From Betaproteobacteria bacterium (lineage in GTDB: Bacteria > Pseudomonadota > Gammaproteobacteria > Burkholderiales > Rhodocyclaceae), in contig WREP01000024.1 of the NCBI GenBank assembly GCA_009779265.1, forward strand, positions 1 through 38,377: a stretch of DNA of 38,377 nucleotides. The letters are read 5' to 3'. A program made the position numbers and the translations under genes. Position 1 is the stretch's first letter, and the number at the start of each line of letters is the position of its first letter. Shown one piece after another: positions 15,806 to 23,672 of this stretch. The notes beneath the pieces are model-generated. The model saw only the letters and a program-made list of their open reading frames with translations. It made no database searches and was not told the DNA's origin.

Positions 15806-16909
15806 TCAGTTTCCCAGGAACAGCGGCGCCAATAGCGCGATGAGCATGAGCGCCGCCAGCACGGCGAAAGCGATCTTGACCCAGCTATAAGGCCGCTCGC
15901 CCGCGACCTGACCGGTGTAGCCGTTGGCGATGATCTGGTAATTCCGGCGGCCATAGGTGTAGCCGACAAGCCAGACCGGTGCCAGGATGTGCTTGAAGGT
16001 GCGGCCCGAATACTGGCGCTGCACTTGCAGATTGCGCTGGGTATCGCCCGGCACCTGGCGGGCGCAGAGGGTGCGCAATTGGGCGTCCATGTCCTGTTCG
16101 TTGATGCCGGCGGCTTTGGCGAGGTCGATCTGGTAGCGTTCCACCGTCCAGCCGCGCACGAATTCCGGCGAATAGGGCTTGAGGTCGGTGGTGGTGGGAA
16201 AAGGCTCGATCTGGCGCAGCAGCTTCAAGGGCACGCCGACGGTGCCGGGCACCAGTTCGTCGTCGAAAAAATGCCGCAGGCTGCCGGAAGCGAATTCCCA
16301 GCGCACCTGCCGCACCTGCCGGCTGCGGCCATTACCGTCCCTGACGGTGGTGGTGTAGTAATAGCCGGCTTCGGCCTGCCACTGGGCGGCGGCGTGGGCG
16401 TCGAAAGTCCAGTAGGGCAGATAGACGCCGTGCAGGGTGTCGGTCAGCGCGGCGGTCTTGAATTTGTTGGGGGCGAACCAGCGGCTGCCGTACCACTGGC
16501 GAATCCGGTCGCGTATCTGCCCGTCGCTGACCTTGAAGGGCAGGATGCTTTGCGGCGTGATGGCGTCGTTGCGCGCCTCGTGCGCGACGATGGCCGGCGA
16601 GCCGCAGAAGTCGCAGCGTTGGGCGACGGTGCGGTCGAGAAAAACGGAAATGGCATGGCAGTTCTGACACTGCACCTCATAGCCTTGGCCCGCGCCCCAG
16701 CCCCGGGGCGAATCGCGCAGGGCTTCGTCCAAATCCTGCTCGACCACCTCACGGCCCAGTTCCTCGCGGGTTTCCTCGCTCCACTCGACTTGCGCGCCGC
16801 AATAGGGGCATTTGAGGGATTGCGCCTTGGCATTCCACTCCAGATTGGCGCCGCATTCAGGGCAGGGGTGCTTTCGCACCACTGCTGGCGGCGATTCCGG
16901 GACGGTCAT
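15806..16909 (-). CDS. Zinc-ribbon membrane protein, partner of the SPFH protein
   Basis: A 367-residue protein. It opens with zinc ribbons: CPEC...CPYC near residues 16-37, then CQNC...CDFC about 50 residues later. A middle domain of about 200 residues follows (FKVSDGQIRDRIRQWYGSRW; TLHGVYLPYWTFDAHAAAQW), and it ends with a hydrophobic segment (IAFAVLAALMLIALLAPLFL). The start at 16909 overlaps the upstream SPFH stop as ATGA, so the pair is translationally coupled. The arrangement recalls B. subtilis ydjG-ydjI, where a zinc-ribbon membrane protein accompanies an SPFH protein. The function is unknown; membrane-stress sensing is only a suggestion from that parallel. Confidence 0.78.
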   Translation of the reverse strand: MTVPESPPAVVRKHPCPECGANLEWNAKAQSLKCPYCGAQVEWSEETREELGREVVEQDLDEALRDSPRGWGAGQGYEVQCQNCHAISVFLDRTVAQRCDFCGSPAIVAHEARNDAITPQSILPFKVSDGQIRDRIRQWYGSRWFAPNKFKTAALTDTLHGVYLPYWTFDAHAAAQWQAEAGYYYTTTVRDGNGRSRQVRQVRWEFASGSLRHFFDDELVPGTVGVPLKLLRQIEPFPTTTDLKPYSPEFVRGWTVERYQIDLAKAAGINEQDMDAQLRTLCARQVPGDTQRNLQVQRQYSGRTFKHILAPVWLVGYTYGRRNYQIIANGYTGQVAGERPYSWVKIAFAVLAALMLIALLAPLFLGN

Positions 16910-17973
16910 CCGCGCAGGAATTCGTCCAGCGCGCCTTGCGCGATGCGCCACTGGCCGCCGATCTGGCGGGCCTTGAGATGGCCGGACTGGATTTCGGCCA
17001 GCACGTCGGCTTCGCTAACGCCGAGCGTCTGCGCCGCCTGCGCCGGGGTCAGGACTTGCAGGCCCGGCGCCGCCGGAGCCTCGGCTTGCACCGCCGCCGG
17101 GGCCGCTGGAACCGCGCCGCCCTGCATGCTTTTCATCATTTCCTGCGCCATGCCGAAACCCATCGCCATGGTCGCCGGCATGACGGCCGCCGCCGCGCCT
17201 TCACCGCCGCTGGCCATGGCCTGGCCCATCTGGTATTTCACATAGTCGTTGAGATTGCCGATGGCGCTCATGCTGGCGCGCTTGTCGATGGCCTGCTCGA
17301 CTTCCGGCGGCACGGAGACGTTTTCGAGAATGAAACTGGTCATTTCCAGACCATATTTCTCGCCCATGGCCGGGTTGATGAGTTGCAGCAGCGCCGCGCC
17401 CAGTTCGCCGTAACGCTGCGCCACGTCGAGCACCGGCACCTGCGCCTTGGCGAGGGCTTCGGAAAAGACGCTGACGAGGCGCGAGCGCATGGTGTCGGCG
17501 AATTCGTCGAGGCGGAAATTCTGATCGGTGCCCGCCACTTCCTTGAGGAACAGGGCCGGCTCGACGATGCGGAAGTCGTAGGTGCCGAAGGCGCGCATAC
17601 GCACCACGCCGAAATCCTTGTCGCGCATCATGACGGGGTTGGACGTGCCCCATTTGTTGCCGGTGAACAGGCGGGTGTTGATGAAATAGACATCACACTT
17701 GAAGGGCGAATTGAAGCCGTATTTCCAGCCGCGCAGGGTGGAGAGAATGGGGATGTTCTCGGTCGTCAGGGCATGCTTACCGGGGCCGAACAGGTCGGCG
17801 TACTGGCCGGTGGAAACGAACTGCGCCATCTGTGACTCGCGCACGATGAGCTGGGCGCCGTTCTTGATCTCCTTGTCCTCGTCGGGCCAGCGGTAGGACA
17901 GCGTGTCGCGCGAATCATCGGTCCACTCGATGATCTCGATCAGTTGCTTGGTGATGATATTCATCAGGCTCAT
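16906..17973 (-). CDS. SPFH/band-7 protein (YdjI-like) with a C-terminal DNA-binding-like domain
   Basis: A 355-residue protein. Residues about 1-260 are a YdjI-type SPFH domain (DTLSYRWPDEDKEIKNGAQL, FGPGKHALTTENIPILSTLR, SFILENVSVPPEVEQAIDKR). It has no clear membrane segment. An Ala/Met/Gly-rich linker follows, with an AMGFGMAQEMMKSM helix. The last 50 residues (LTPAQAAQTLGVSEADVLAE, then IQSGHLKARQIGGQWRIAQ) look like an excisionase/MerR-type winged helix, a domain more usual in DNA-binding proteins. It could instead be a GYF-like or DUF4339-like adaptor. A GGAG sits 6 bases before the ATG at 17973. It is the first gene of a pair with the zinc-ribbon protein. Confidence 0.83.
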   Translation of the reverse strand: MSLMNIITKQLIEIIEWTDDSRDTLSYRWPDEDKEIKNGAQLIVRESQMAQFVSTGQYADLFGPGKHALTTENIPILSTLRGWKYGFNSPFKCDVYFINTRLFTGNKWGTSNPVMMRDKDFGVVRMRAFGTYDFRIVEPALFLKEVAGTDQNFRLDEFADTMRSRLVSVFSEALAKAQVPVLDVAQRYGELGAALLQLINPAMGEKYGLEMTSFILENVSVPPEVEQAIDKRASMSAIGNLNDYVKYQMGQAMASGGEGAAAAVMPATMAMGFGMAQEMMKSMQGGAVPAAPAAVQAEAPAAPGLQVLTPAQAAQTLGVSEADVLAEIQSGHLKARQIGGQWRIAQGALDEFLRG

Positions 17974-18010
17974 GGCATGCTCCGAACGGGGGTGGCGGAA
18001 GAGGGCATTT

Positions 18011-18116
18011 TAGAGCGGTTTGGGTGCAAGACCGCAGGAAACTGGATTGCTGCGCTCGCAATGACAGTCATTCCGCACACCGTCATTGCGAGGAGCGCAG
18101 CGACGAGGCAATCCAG
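18011..18116. repeat. Dispersed palindromic element, copy 3 (tail plus core)
   Basis: The tail TAGAGCGGTTTGGGTGCAAG is at 18011-18030. The core runs 18042-18116, from CTGGATTGCTGCGCTCGCAA to its complement ending GCAATCCAG. It separates the SPFH operon from the zinc-ribbon gene at 18125. Confidence 0.85.
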
Positions 18117-18124
18117 AACTCTGG

Positions 18125-18850
18125 TCAGCGCCGGATCAGATTCCAGACATATCCGATGCCGCCGGCCAGCAGGTCGATGGCGTCATTGATGCCGCGCAGA
18201 TCGTCGAGGCTGTCGGCCTCCTCGCGCTGCCAGCGCGACTTTTGCCGCTCTTGCGCGACGATGGCGTCGCCCAACGCGTTGACGTCGATTGTGTTGCGCC
18301 GGGTTTCGGCGCTCTGGAAGCGTTGCAGTGCCTGTTCCACGGCGTTGGGATCGAGAATGGCGATCGGTGCGCGGCAATGGCCGCAGGCGTGGTCGCGGCG
18401 GATATCGACCGGAGCGCCGCAACTCATGCAGCGGACGACGTCGATTTTGGCCGACAGCGTTTCGATTTCCGTCGGATTGAGCTGGCGGACGAAGCCCTTT
18501 TCGATCATGAACTGGGCAAAGGTGATGAAGCGGCCATGCTTTTGCAGGCAGCGGTGATAGTTGAAGCGCCCGCCGTGCTTGGCGGCATCGAGGCCATGCA
18601 GCAAACGCTCGCGGCAGCGCGGGCAGGCCAGCGCATCGCGCAGGGGCTGGTGCGGGTCGTCGCGGTGTTCGTTCAAGAGCTTGAACAAATCGACAATGCC
18701 GCCGGGCGTGATCTGGAGACTCTCGAACTCGTCGAACCAGATGCCCTGGCAGGAAAAACACACATCGAGCACCACCTCGCCGCCGTACTGGCGGGCGAAA
18801 CGGTGCTTGCTCATCAGTTGGCGGCAGGAGGGGCAGGCGGTGGGTTGCAT
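18125..18850 (-). CDS. Zinc-ribbon (TFIIB-like) protein of unknown function
   Basis: A 241-residue, apparently soluble protein with repeated paired-cysteine ribbons: CPSC...CFSC near residues 6-34, CPRC...HRC around 76-100, and CMSC...CGHC around 140-160. The first ribbon, with the following GIWFDEFES, matches the zf-TFIIB type. A charged segment (RWQREEADSLDDLRGINDAI) and a short hydrophobic tail (LLAGGIGYVWNLI) end it. It lies upstream of the SPFH and zinc-ribbon membrane genes on the same strand, but a palindromic repeat sits between, so shared transcription is uncertain. The ribbon theme suggests a common process. Confidence 0.75.
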   Translation of the reverse strand: MQPTACPSCRQLMSKHRFARQYGGEVVLDVCFSCQGIWFDEFESLQITPGGIVDLFKLLNEHRDDPHQPLRDALACPRCRERLLHGLDAAKHGGRFNYHRCLQKHGRFITFAQFMIEKGFVRQLNPTEIETLSAKIDVVRCMSCGAPVDIRRDHACGHCRAPIAILDPNAVEQALQRFQSAETRRNTIDVNALGDAIVAQERQKSRWQREEADSLDDLRGINDAIDLLAGGIGYVWNLIRR

Positions 18851-18861
18851 GGAGTTATGGA

Positions 18862-18947
18862 TTCAAGACTGCACGAAGCTGGATTGCTGCGCTCGCAATG
18901 ACAGGCATTCCGGTCATTGCGAGGAGCGAAGCGACGAAGCAATCCAG
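18862..18947. repeat. Dispersed palindromic element, copy 4
   Basis: The half-tail TTCAAGACTG begins at 18862. The core is 18879-18947, from CTGGATTGCTGCGCTCGCAA to GAAGCAATCCAG. It lies between rlhA and the zinc-ribbon gene, both on the minus strand. Confidence 0.85.
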
Positions 18948-18969
18948 AAAGGGTGACATTTGAACATCT

Positions 18970-20841
18970 CTATGGCGTGTACAGGTTGAGTGTAACGCCC
19001 TTCTTCATCCTGCCGATAACGTGCATTTCGCAAGCTTTGCAGTCGAATTTGAGGATCAGCTTTTCCCCGCCGTGCAGCAAGGTCATCGGATCCGGCTTGA
19101 GGTGCTTTATTTCCTTGGGGCAGAGATTGAAGCTGTGGCGCAGGCAGTGGCGGGTGATCATCAGCGAGACCATGCCTTTTTCCTGGCCGGCTTCGTAGGC
19201 GTCCTCGATCAGCTTGACGCCGTGTTTTTCGTAAAAGGCGCGCGCCTTGGCGTTGAGGACATTGCCGAGATAACTCAATTCCTGTTGCGGGTAGGCCGCC
19301 GGGTTGCTTGCCGGAAGCCGGCGCGGCGGGCGTGGATGGCTGGCGAGGCGGGCCGCTGTCAGTTTTTCGGCAGCCTCGCGGCGTAAAGCGTTGATGGCGG
19401 CCAGCGGCAGCAGCCACGGCTGTGTCAAATCCACGTCCACCGCCGCCGCGGCAAACATGGTGTTGCCGAATTTGCCGAGATTTTCCTTGAGCTTGCTCAT
19501 CGCCGCTTCGGGGTTGCGCGCCTGTTCGTGGCCGCTCTTGGGCAGTTCGGCGCGGGCCGTCACGCCGTCCTCGTCGCTCAGCGTCAGCACGAAATGCTCG
19601 GACGTTTCGCCGAGGCGCGGCCAGACCCGGATGCGGCGTTCGGCGGATTCTTTTTCCAGCGCCCGCTCGAATGCCTGGTCGCGGTTGCGGAACAGGGTCG
19701 CGCCCGTGGTTAGCTCGGCCGGCATCCGGGCCGGGTAGAGACGCTGGCCGGCGACGCGGTTGATGCGCATGCCGACGACCGCGCCGCCCGCGTCGTGAAA
19801 GCAGAGGCCGTCGCCATTGTGGAATGTCTCGGCGCTAGCGATTTCCAGCCAGCCGTCGCCGAGCGCCGTCACCTCGCCAACCGGCTCGCCTACAAAGGCC
19901 GGCGAATCGAAGGCGCCGATGTCGTCCTGGCGGCCACCGGCGAAATAGTCGGTGTAGCCGCGATTGAAGGTCTTGTCCGGGCGCGGCGTGAAGGTGAGGG
20001 TCGACTGCCCGGACGAGGCGCGGACATAGTGCGGATGGCCGGCGATGATGTCGTCGAGCAGGCGGCGGTAGTGGGCGGTGATGTTCTTGACGTAGGCGAG
20101 ATCCTTCAGCCGGCCCTCGATCTTGAACGAGGAGACGCCGGCCGCGATCAGCGCCGCCAGATTATCGCCCTGGTTGTTGTCCTTCAGCGACAACAGGTGC
20201 CGGTTCTCGCTGATCGTCCGGCCCTTGTCGTCGGCCAGGGTGCAGGGCAGGCGGCAGGCCTGCGAACACTCGCCGCGATTGGCGCTGCGCCCGGTATGGG
20301 CGTGGCTGATGTAGCAGTGTCCGGAATAAGCGACACATAGCGCGCCATGCACGAAATACTCCAGCGCGAGGTCGGTCTGCCCGGCGACCGCCGCGATTTC
20401 CGCAATGCTCAATTCGCGCGCCAAGACCAGTTGCGAGAAGCCGACATCCTGTAAAAAGCGGGCCTTGGCCGGATGGCGGATGTCGGTCTGGGTCGAGGCA
20501 TGTAGTTGAATCGGCGGCAGATCGAGTTCAAGCAGGCCCATGTCCTGGACGATCAGGGCGTCGGCCCCGGCTTCGTAAACGTCCCAAATCAGCCGATGGG
20601 CGGCTTCCAGTTCCGCATCGTGCAAGATGGTATTGAGCGCGACGAAAACCCCGGCCCGGTAGCGGTGGGCGAAATCGCACAGGCGTTGGATTTCAGCGAC
20701 ATCGTTGCCGGCGCCGTAGCGCGCGCCGAAGGCCGGACCGCCGATATAGACGGCGTCGGCGCCGTGTTTGATGGCTGCGATGCCGAATTCGGCATCCTTG
20801 GCCGGGGCGAGCAGTTCGAGCGGGTGTTGCGGACGGGTCAT
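18970..20841 (-). CDS. rlhA: RlhA, U32-family 23S rRNA 5-hydroxycytidine synthase
   Basis: A 623-residue peptidase-U32-like protein matching RlhA (YdcP) closely in motif order. It has LELLAPAKDAEFGIAAIKHG near the start, then QLHASTQTDIR, EYFVHGALCVAYSGHCYISH, TGRSANRGECSQACRLPC, SSFKIEGRLKDLAYVKNITA, and a C-terminal MITRHCLRHSFNLCP...KFDCKACEMHVIG. RlhA works with prephenate-derived hydroxyl donors to modify C2501 of 23S rRNA. The cysteines in the CSQAC and C-terminal regions are expected to bind an Fe-S cluster. The ATG at 20841 is used; the frame stays open for 278 more codons, but that stretch is the methyltransferase gene read out of phase. Only 2 bp separate the two genes. Confidence 0.93.
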   Translation of the reverse strand: MTRPQHPLELLAPAKDAEFGIAAIKHGADAVYIGGPAFGARYGAGNDVAEIQRLCDFAHRYRAGVFVALNTILHDAELEAAHRLIWDVYEAGADALIVQDMGLLELDLPPIQLHASTQTDIRHPAKARFLQDVGFSQLVLARELSIAEIAAVAGQTDLALEYFVHGALCVAYSGHCYISHAHTGRSANRGECSQACRLPCTLADDKGRTISENRHLLSLKDNNQGDNLAALIAAGVSSFKIEGRLKDLAYVKNITAHYRRLLDDIIAGHPHYVRASSGQSTLTFTPRPDKTFNRGYTDYFAGGRQDDIGAFDSPAFVGEPVGEVTALGDGWLEIASAETFHNGDGLCFHDAGGAVVGMRINRVAGQRLYPARMPAELTTGATLFRNRDQAFERALEKESAERRIRVWPRLGETSEHFVLTLSDEDGVTARAELPKSGHEQARNPEAAMSKLKENLGKFGNTMFAAAAVDVDLTQPWLLPLAAINALRREAAEKLTAARLASHPRPPRRLPASNPAAYPQQELSYLGNVLNAKARAFYEKHGVKLIEDAYEAGQEKGMVSLMITRHCLRHSFNLCPKEIKHLKPDPMTLLHGGEKLILKFDCKACEMHVIGRMKKGVTLNLYTP

Positions 20842-20843
20842 GG

Positions 20844-21665
20844 TCAATAAATAAAACGTGTCGCCAATTCCTCGATACGGAACTCGCGCAGGATGGCTTG
20901 TGCCCGCTCGCGGGCGTTTTTCCGTGGCGTGCCGCGTCGGCTGGCGATGATCAATTCGTTTTTCAGCGAATGCTCCCAGCCGACCAGTTCGGTGACGGTG
21001 ACGTCGTAACCGTGTGCTTCGAGCAGCAGGCAGCGCAACGCGTTGGTCAGGTGGCTGCCCAATTCGCGGGTGTGCAGCGGGTGGCGCCACAACTCGGAAA
21101 GCGGCGTTTCGCCCAGGGCCGCGTTCTTCTTCGCCCGCATGGCGGCGGCCACCTCGGCCTGACAGCAGGGCGCCAGCACGATATGCCGGGCCTGACGGTC
21201 GAGAGCGAAGCGGATCGCATCGTCGGTGGCGGTATCGCAGGCATGCAGGGCGGTGACGACATCGGCGCGGGCCGGCAATTCGCCCGACGCCAGCGCCTCC
21301 GCCACTGTACAGGCGACGAAGGACATGCGCGGAAAATCCAGCCGGGCCGCCAGTTCGCGCGATTTGGCAACCAGCTCCGGGCGGCTTTCGATACCGATGA
21401 CCTGGCCGCTGGCACGCTTCTTGATACAGAGATCGTACAAGATGAAGCCGAGATAGGATTTGCCGGCGCCGTGATCGACCAGCAATTCGGCATCGGCCAG
21501 CAGCGGCTCGATGAACCGGACCAGGTGATAAACCTGTTTCAGTTTGCGGCGGCTGTCCTGGTTGAGCTTGCCGTCGCGGGTCAGGATGTGCAGTTCCTGC
21601 AACAGTTCGATGGACTGTCCGGGACGAATCTCCGGGATTGCGGCAGGGGCATTCGGCTTCTTCAT
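20844..21665 (-). CDS. Class I SAM-dependent methyltransferase-like protein
   Basis: A 273-residue protein with the Rossmann-like methyltransferase order: LLVDHGAGKSYLGFILYD as the SAM-binding glycine loop (about residues 62-79), VIGIESRPELVAKS as the acidic second strand, and DVVTALHACDTATDDAIRFA, then HIVLAPCCQAEV. The ALHACD...PCC pattern is that of the Methyltransf_32/METTL25-like group, probably acting on RNA or protein. It sits 2 bp upstream of rlhA, so both are probably co-transcribed and may both act in RNA modification; that link is inferred. Confidence 0.8.
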   Translation of the reverse strand: MKKPNAPAAIPEIRPGQSIELLQELHILTRDGKLNQDSRRKLKQVYHLVRFIEPLLADAELLVDHGAGKSYLGFILYDLCIKKRASGQVIGIESRPELVAKSRELAARLDFPRMSFVACTVAEALASGELPARADVVTALHACDTATDDAIRFALDRQARHIVLAPCCQAEVAAAMRAKKNAALGETPLSELWRHPLHTRELGSHLTNALRCLLLEAHGYDVTVTELVGWEHSLKNELIIASRRGTPRKNARERAQAILREFRIEELATRFIY

Positions 21666-21735
21666 GGGGCGCCATTATCGCATTGGGCGATTCATGGCTT
21701 GCGGTTTAACCGGATCGAAATTTACGGAGAAGCAA

Positions 21736-22017
21736 ATGGGCAATCTGAGCAACGAATCCTTCGAGCAATTTCTGGATTCCCTGAAAAAAGCCGGCATTGT
21801 CATTTCCAACGAAAGCGAACTGCGCGAGCGGCTGGCGGAAGCCCAGCGCTGGCGCTACGCCTTCCAGACCCTGGCCGCCAACGGCAGAACCATCGGCATC
21901 AGCTTCGAGGACCGCTCGCAAGGCGACAACGAAGCCGAAATCGACCGCGCCTTCAACGACTTCGCCTTTTCCGAAAAAAGCCGCAACGTATTCTCGGCCA
22001 GCCTCTGCAAGCACTGA
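21736..22017 (+). CDS. Small hypothetical protein
   Basis: A 93-residue soluble protein (GNLSNESFEQFLDSLKKAGI ... AFSEKSRNVFSASLCKH). I do not recognise the family. It looks helical at the start with a short strand-rich middle (RTIGISFEDRSQGDNEAEID). The ATG at 21736 has GGAG 6 bases upstream, which decides it over longer in-frame starts lying inside the divergent methyltransferase gene. A strong terminator hairpin follows at 22064-22088, so it is a single-gene unit. Confidence 0.72.
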   Translation: MGNLSNESFEQFLDSLKKAGIVISNESELRERLAEAQRWRYAFQTLAANGRTIGISFEDRSQGDNEAEIDRAFNDFAFSEKSRNVFSASLCKH

Positions 22018-22063
22018 GCCGCTGACCTGATGCAACCGCCTCACGCTCCGGCGCGGGGCCAAG

Positions 22064-22088
22064 CGGGCGCCGCAAGGGCGCCCGTTTT
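22064..22088 (+). terminator. Rho-independent terminator
   Basis: The stem is CGGGCGCC (22064-22071) and GGCGCCCG (22077-22084) with a 5-base loop GCAAG, followed by TTTT. It lies 46 bp after the small hypothetical gene and ahead of the parD promoter. Confidence 0.8.
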
Positions 22089-22126
22089 GCATCTCACCGC
22101 CCGAAAACCCGCATTGCCTGCGAAAG

Positions 22127-22155
22127 TTTGCCAAATTTTGCCAAGCCGCTAATAT
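22127..22155 (+). promoter_or_regulatory. Probable parD promoter with direct-repeat operator
   Basis: A -35-like TTGCCA (22128-22133) and a -10-like TAATAT (22150-22155) are 16 bp apart. The -35 box lies in a direct repeat, TTTGCCAA at 22127-22134 and 22137-22144, a plausible site for autoregulation by ParD. The predicted transcript would start near 22162, the annotated antitoxin ATG. Translation may therefore be leaderless or begin at the ATG at 22171, which has GGTGG 10 bases upstream. Confidence 0.42.
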
Positions 22156-22161
22156 GGTGGC

Positions 22162-22398
22162 ATGAGCACTATGAACATATCCCTGCCCGACACGCTCAAA
22201 ACCTTTGTCGATGAGCAAGTCAGCCAGCGCGGCTATGGCACCAGCAGCGAGTATGTGCGCGAACTGATCCGCAAGGATCAGGATCGCCAGCAATTGCGCG
22301 ATTTGCTGTTGGCGGGCGCGGCCTCAGCGCCCACGCCCCCCGTCGATGATGGTTATTTCGCTGCGCTGCGCGCGCGCGCGCGGAATGCCGGGGGATGA
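22162..22398 (+). CDS. parD: ParD-like antitoxin (ribbon-helix-helix)
   Basis: A 78-residue protein. Residues about 3-45 are a ribbon-helix-helix of the ParD/CC2985 type (MNISLPDTLKTFVDEQVSQR, then YGTSSEYVRELIRKDQD), followed by a flexible tail that would wrap the toxin. The stop overlaps the parE start as ATGA (22395-22398). ATGs at 22162 and 22171 are both possible starts. It would bind its own promoter and neutralise ParE; family and partner are clear from sequence. Confidence 0.9.
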   Translation: MSTMNISLPDTLKTFVDEQVSQRGYGTSSEYVRELIRKDQDRQQLRDLLLAGAASAPTPPVDDGYFAALRARARNAGG

Positions 22399-22745
22399 AG
22401 GCCAAGCCCGTCATTCCAAGGGCGCTCGCCCGGCAGGATGTCGAAGACGCACTCAGCTACTACCTGCGCGAACAAGCCGGGCAGGCCGCGCTCGGCTTCA
22501 TCGACGCGCTGGAACGGGCCTATGCCCACATCGCCCGTCACCCTGCGACCGGCTCCCCACGTTACGCCCAAGAACTTGACCTGCCCGGCCTGCGTAGCTG
22601 GCCGCTGAAACGCTATCCGCATGTCGTGTTCTACATCGAACACGCCGACCACATCGACGTCTGGCGCGTGCTGCACGGCATGCGAGATATTCCCTCATGG
22701 CTGCGCTTGCCACGGCAGCAGTCATCAAATGGTGACCACAAATGA
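22395..22745 (+). CDS. parE: ParE-like toxin
   Basis: A 116-residue RelE/ParE-fold protein. Typical features are the helical start (ALARQDVEDALSYYLREQAG), the HPATGSPRYAQELDLPGLRS turn, and the final strands YPHVVFYIEHADHIDVWRVL followed by H-G-x-R-D-I-P. ParE toxins poison DNA gyrase. It overlaps parD upstream and, unusually, overlaps the next gene, a membrane protein, by ATGA (22742-22745). The last 20 residues after DIPSWL extend beyond the usual family end. Confidence 0.9.
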   Translation: MKAKPVIPRALARQDVEDALSYYLREQAGQAALGFIDALERAYAHIARHPATGSPRYAQELDLPGLRSWPLKRYPHVVFYIEHADHIDVWRVLHGMRDIPSWLRLPRQQSSNGDHK

Positions 22746-23587
22746 CCAAAAAACCCTCTGCCCGTAACCATCGGGCAAACGCGACGCGCTCCAGTTTCAG
22801 GAGCATCAAGGTACAGGAAGGCAAATTGATCCGCCACCTGCGAAGCCGCCGTATATTGTGGTTGCACGGCTGGGCGATGGGACTGCTGACCTTGGGGGCG
22901 ATGTGGCTTATCACCACGGTCTTGTTGCATGGCGGCGTTGAATCAATGGCCGTGCGCTATGCCGTCGCGTTGGGCGCCGGCTACTTGGTTTACCTGCTGT
23001 TGCTGCGCCTCTGGGCGGGTATGTTGGTGCGTGAGGAAGAGCAATCCGCCGACATTGACATCCACATTGATCTGTCCTGGCCGGGCGGCGGCGACACAGG
23101 CGATGCTTGCCGCAGCGGTAACGGCGGCGATTGCGGCAGCGGCGGCGCGGACGTCGGCTGCGAACCGCCAACCGACGCTTTGGCCGAAGGCGTGAGCGAC
23201 GCCGCCTCTTCGGCGCTGGGCGATATAGCTTCCGGCGCATTGGAAGCAGCCGGCGCGGCGGACGAGGCGGCCATCGTCGTTATCCCCGTGCTGGCGGTGT
23301 TCGCGGCGGTGGCAGTGGCGCTGTTCGGCGCCGGCTGGCTGCTGTTGGCCTATTTCGGTACCGAGGCGCTGCTGGCCACGGCGGTGGAACTGGCATTCGC
23401 CTACACCGCCGCGCGCACCGTGGTACGGGTGGAGCGCGAAGGCTGGCTGCTGGCGGCTGTCCGCCTGACTTACAAGCCGCTGCTTGGCGCCTTGGTCAGC
23501 GCCGTGCTGCTGGGCGCGCTGATTGACCACTTCATCCCCCAAGCCAACTCTTTGCCCGAGGCGGTACGGTTGTGGCGGGCGCGTTGA
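22742..23587 (+). CDS. Membrane protein coupled to parDE, unknown function
   Basis: A 281-residue protein not recognised from sequence. A basic N terminus precedes two hydrophobic segments at about 43-63 and 70-92. A hydrophilic loop follows, with an acidic DIDIHIDLSWPGGG, a glycine- and cysteine-rich DACRSGNGGDCGSGGADVGC and an Ala/Ser/Asp-rich stretch. Two or three further membrane spans lie at about 175-200, 205-225 and 245-265. It starts within parE (ATGA overlap), which suggests co-translation with the toxin and a possible third component, though chance adjacency cannot be excluded. Confidence 0.62.
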   Translation: MTKKPSARNHRANATRSSFRSIKVQEGKLIRHLRSRRILWLHGWAMGLLTLGAMWLITTVLLHGGVESMAVRYAVALGAGYLVYLLLLRLWAGMLVREEEQSADIDIHIDLSWPGGGDTGDACRSGNGGDCGSGGADVGCEPPTDALAEGVSDAASSALGDIASGALEAAGAADEAAIVVIPVLAVFAAVAVALFGAGWLLLAYFGTEALLATAVELAFAYTAARTVVRVEREGWLLAAVRLTYKPLLGALVSAVLLGALIDHFIPQANSLPEAVRLWRAR

Positions 23588-23605
23588 ATCACTGGCTTTA
23601 TCTTG

Positions 23606-23620
23606 CGATGCTTCGCATCG
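23606..23620. terminator. Small hairpin between convergent genes
   Basis: CGATGC-TTC-GCATCG is a perfect 6-bp stem 19 bp after the membrane protein gene. There is no uridine run, so it is a weak candidate for a terminator. A similar ATGC-TTC-GCAT sequence occurs near 6343-6353. Confidence 0.25.
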
Positions 23621-23672
23621 GCCTGTTCAACTGACGATAGTCGTAGATGGCGGCGGGTCGTGGATGGGCCGC

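Noticed and set aside
15989..17245. 418-codon plus-strand frame opposite the SPFH and zinc-ribbon genes
   Set aside because: It has no domain motifs. The minus-strand genes explain the region with ribbons, an SPFH domain and an ATGA junction.
11669..18947. CRISPR array made of the recurring palindromic units
   Set aside because: Copies are single, hundreds to thousands of bases apart, and flank genes. There is no regular repeat-spacer spacing and there are no cas genes.
20842..21675. N-terminal extension that would make RlhA 901 residues long
   Set aside because: The extension is Arg/Gly/Pro-rich and is the methyltransferase gene read out of phase. The RlhA family starts at the ATG at 20841.
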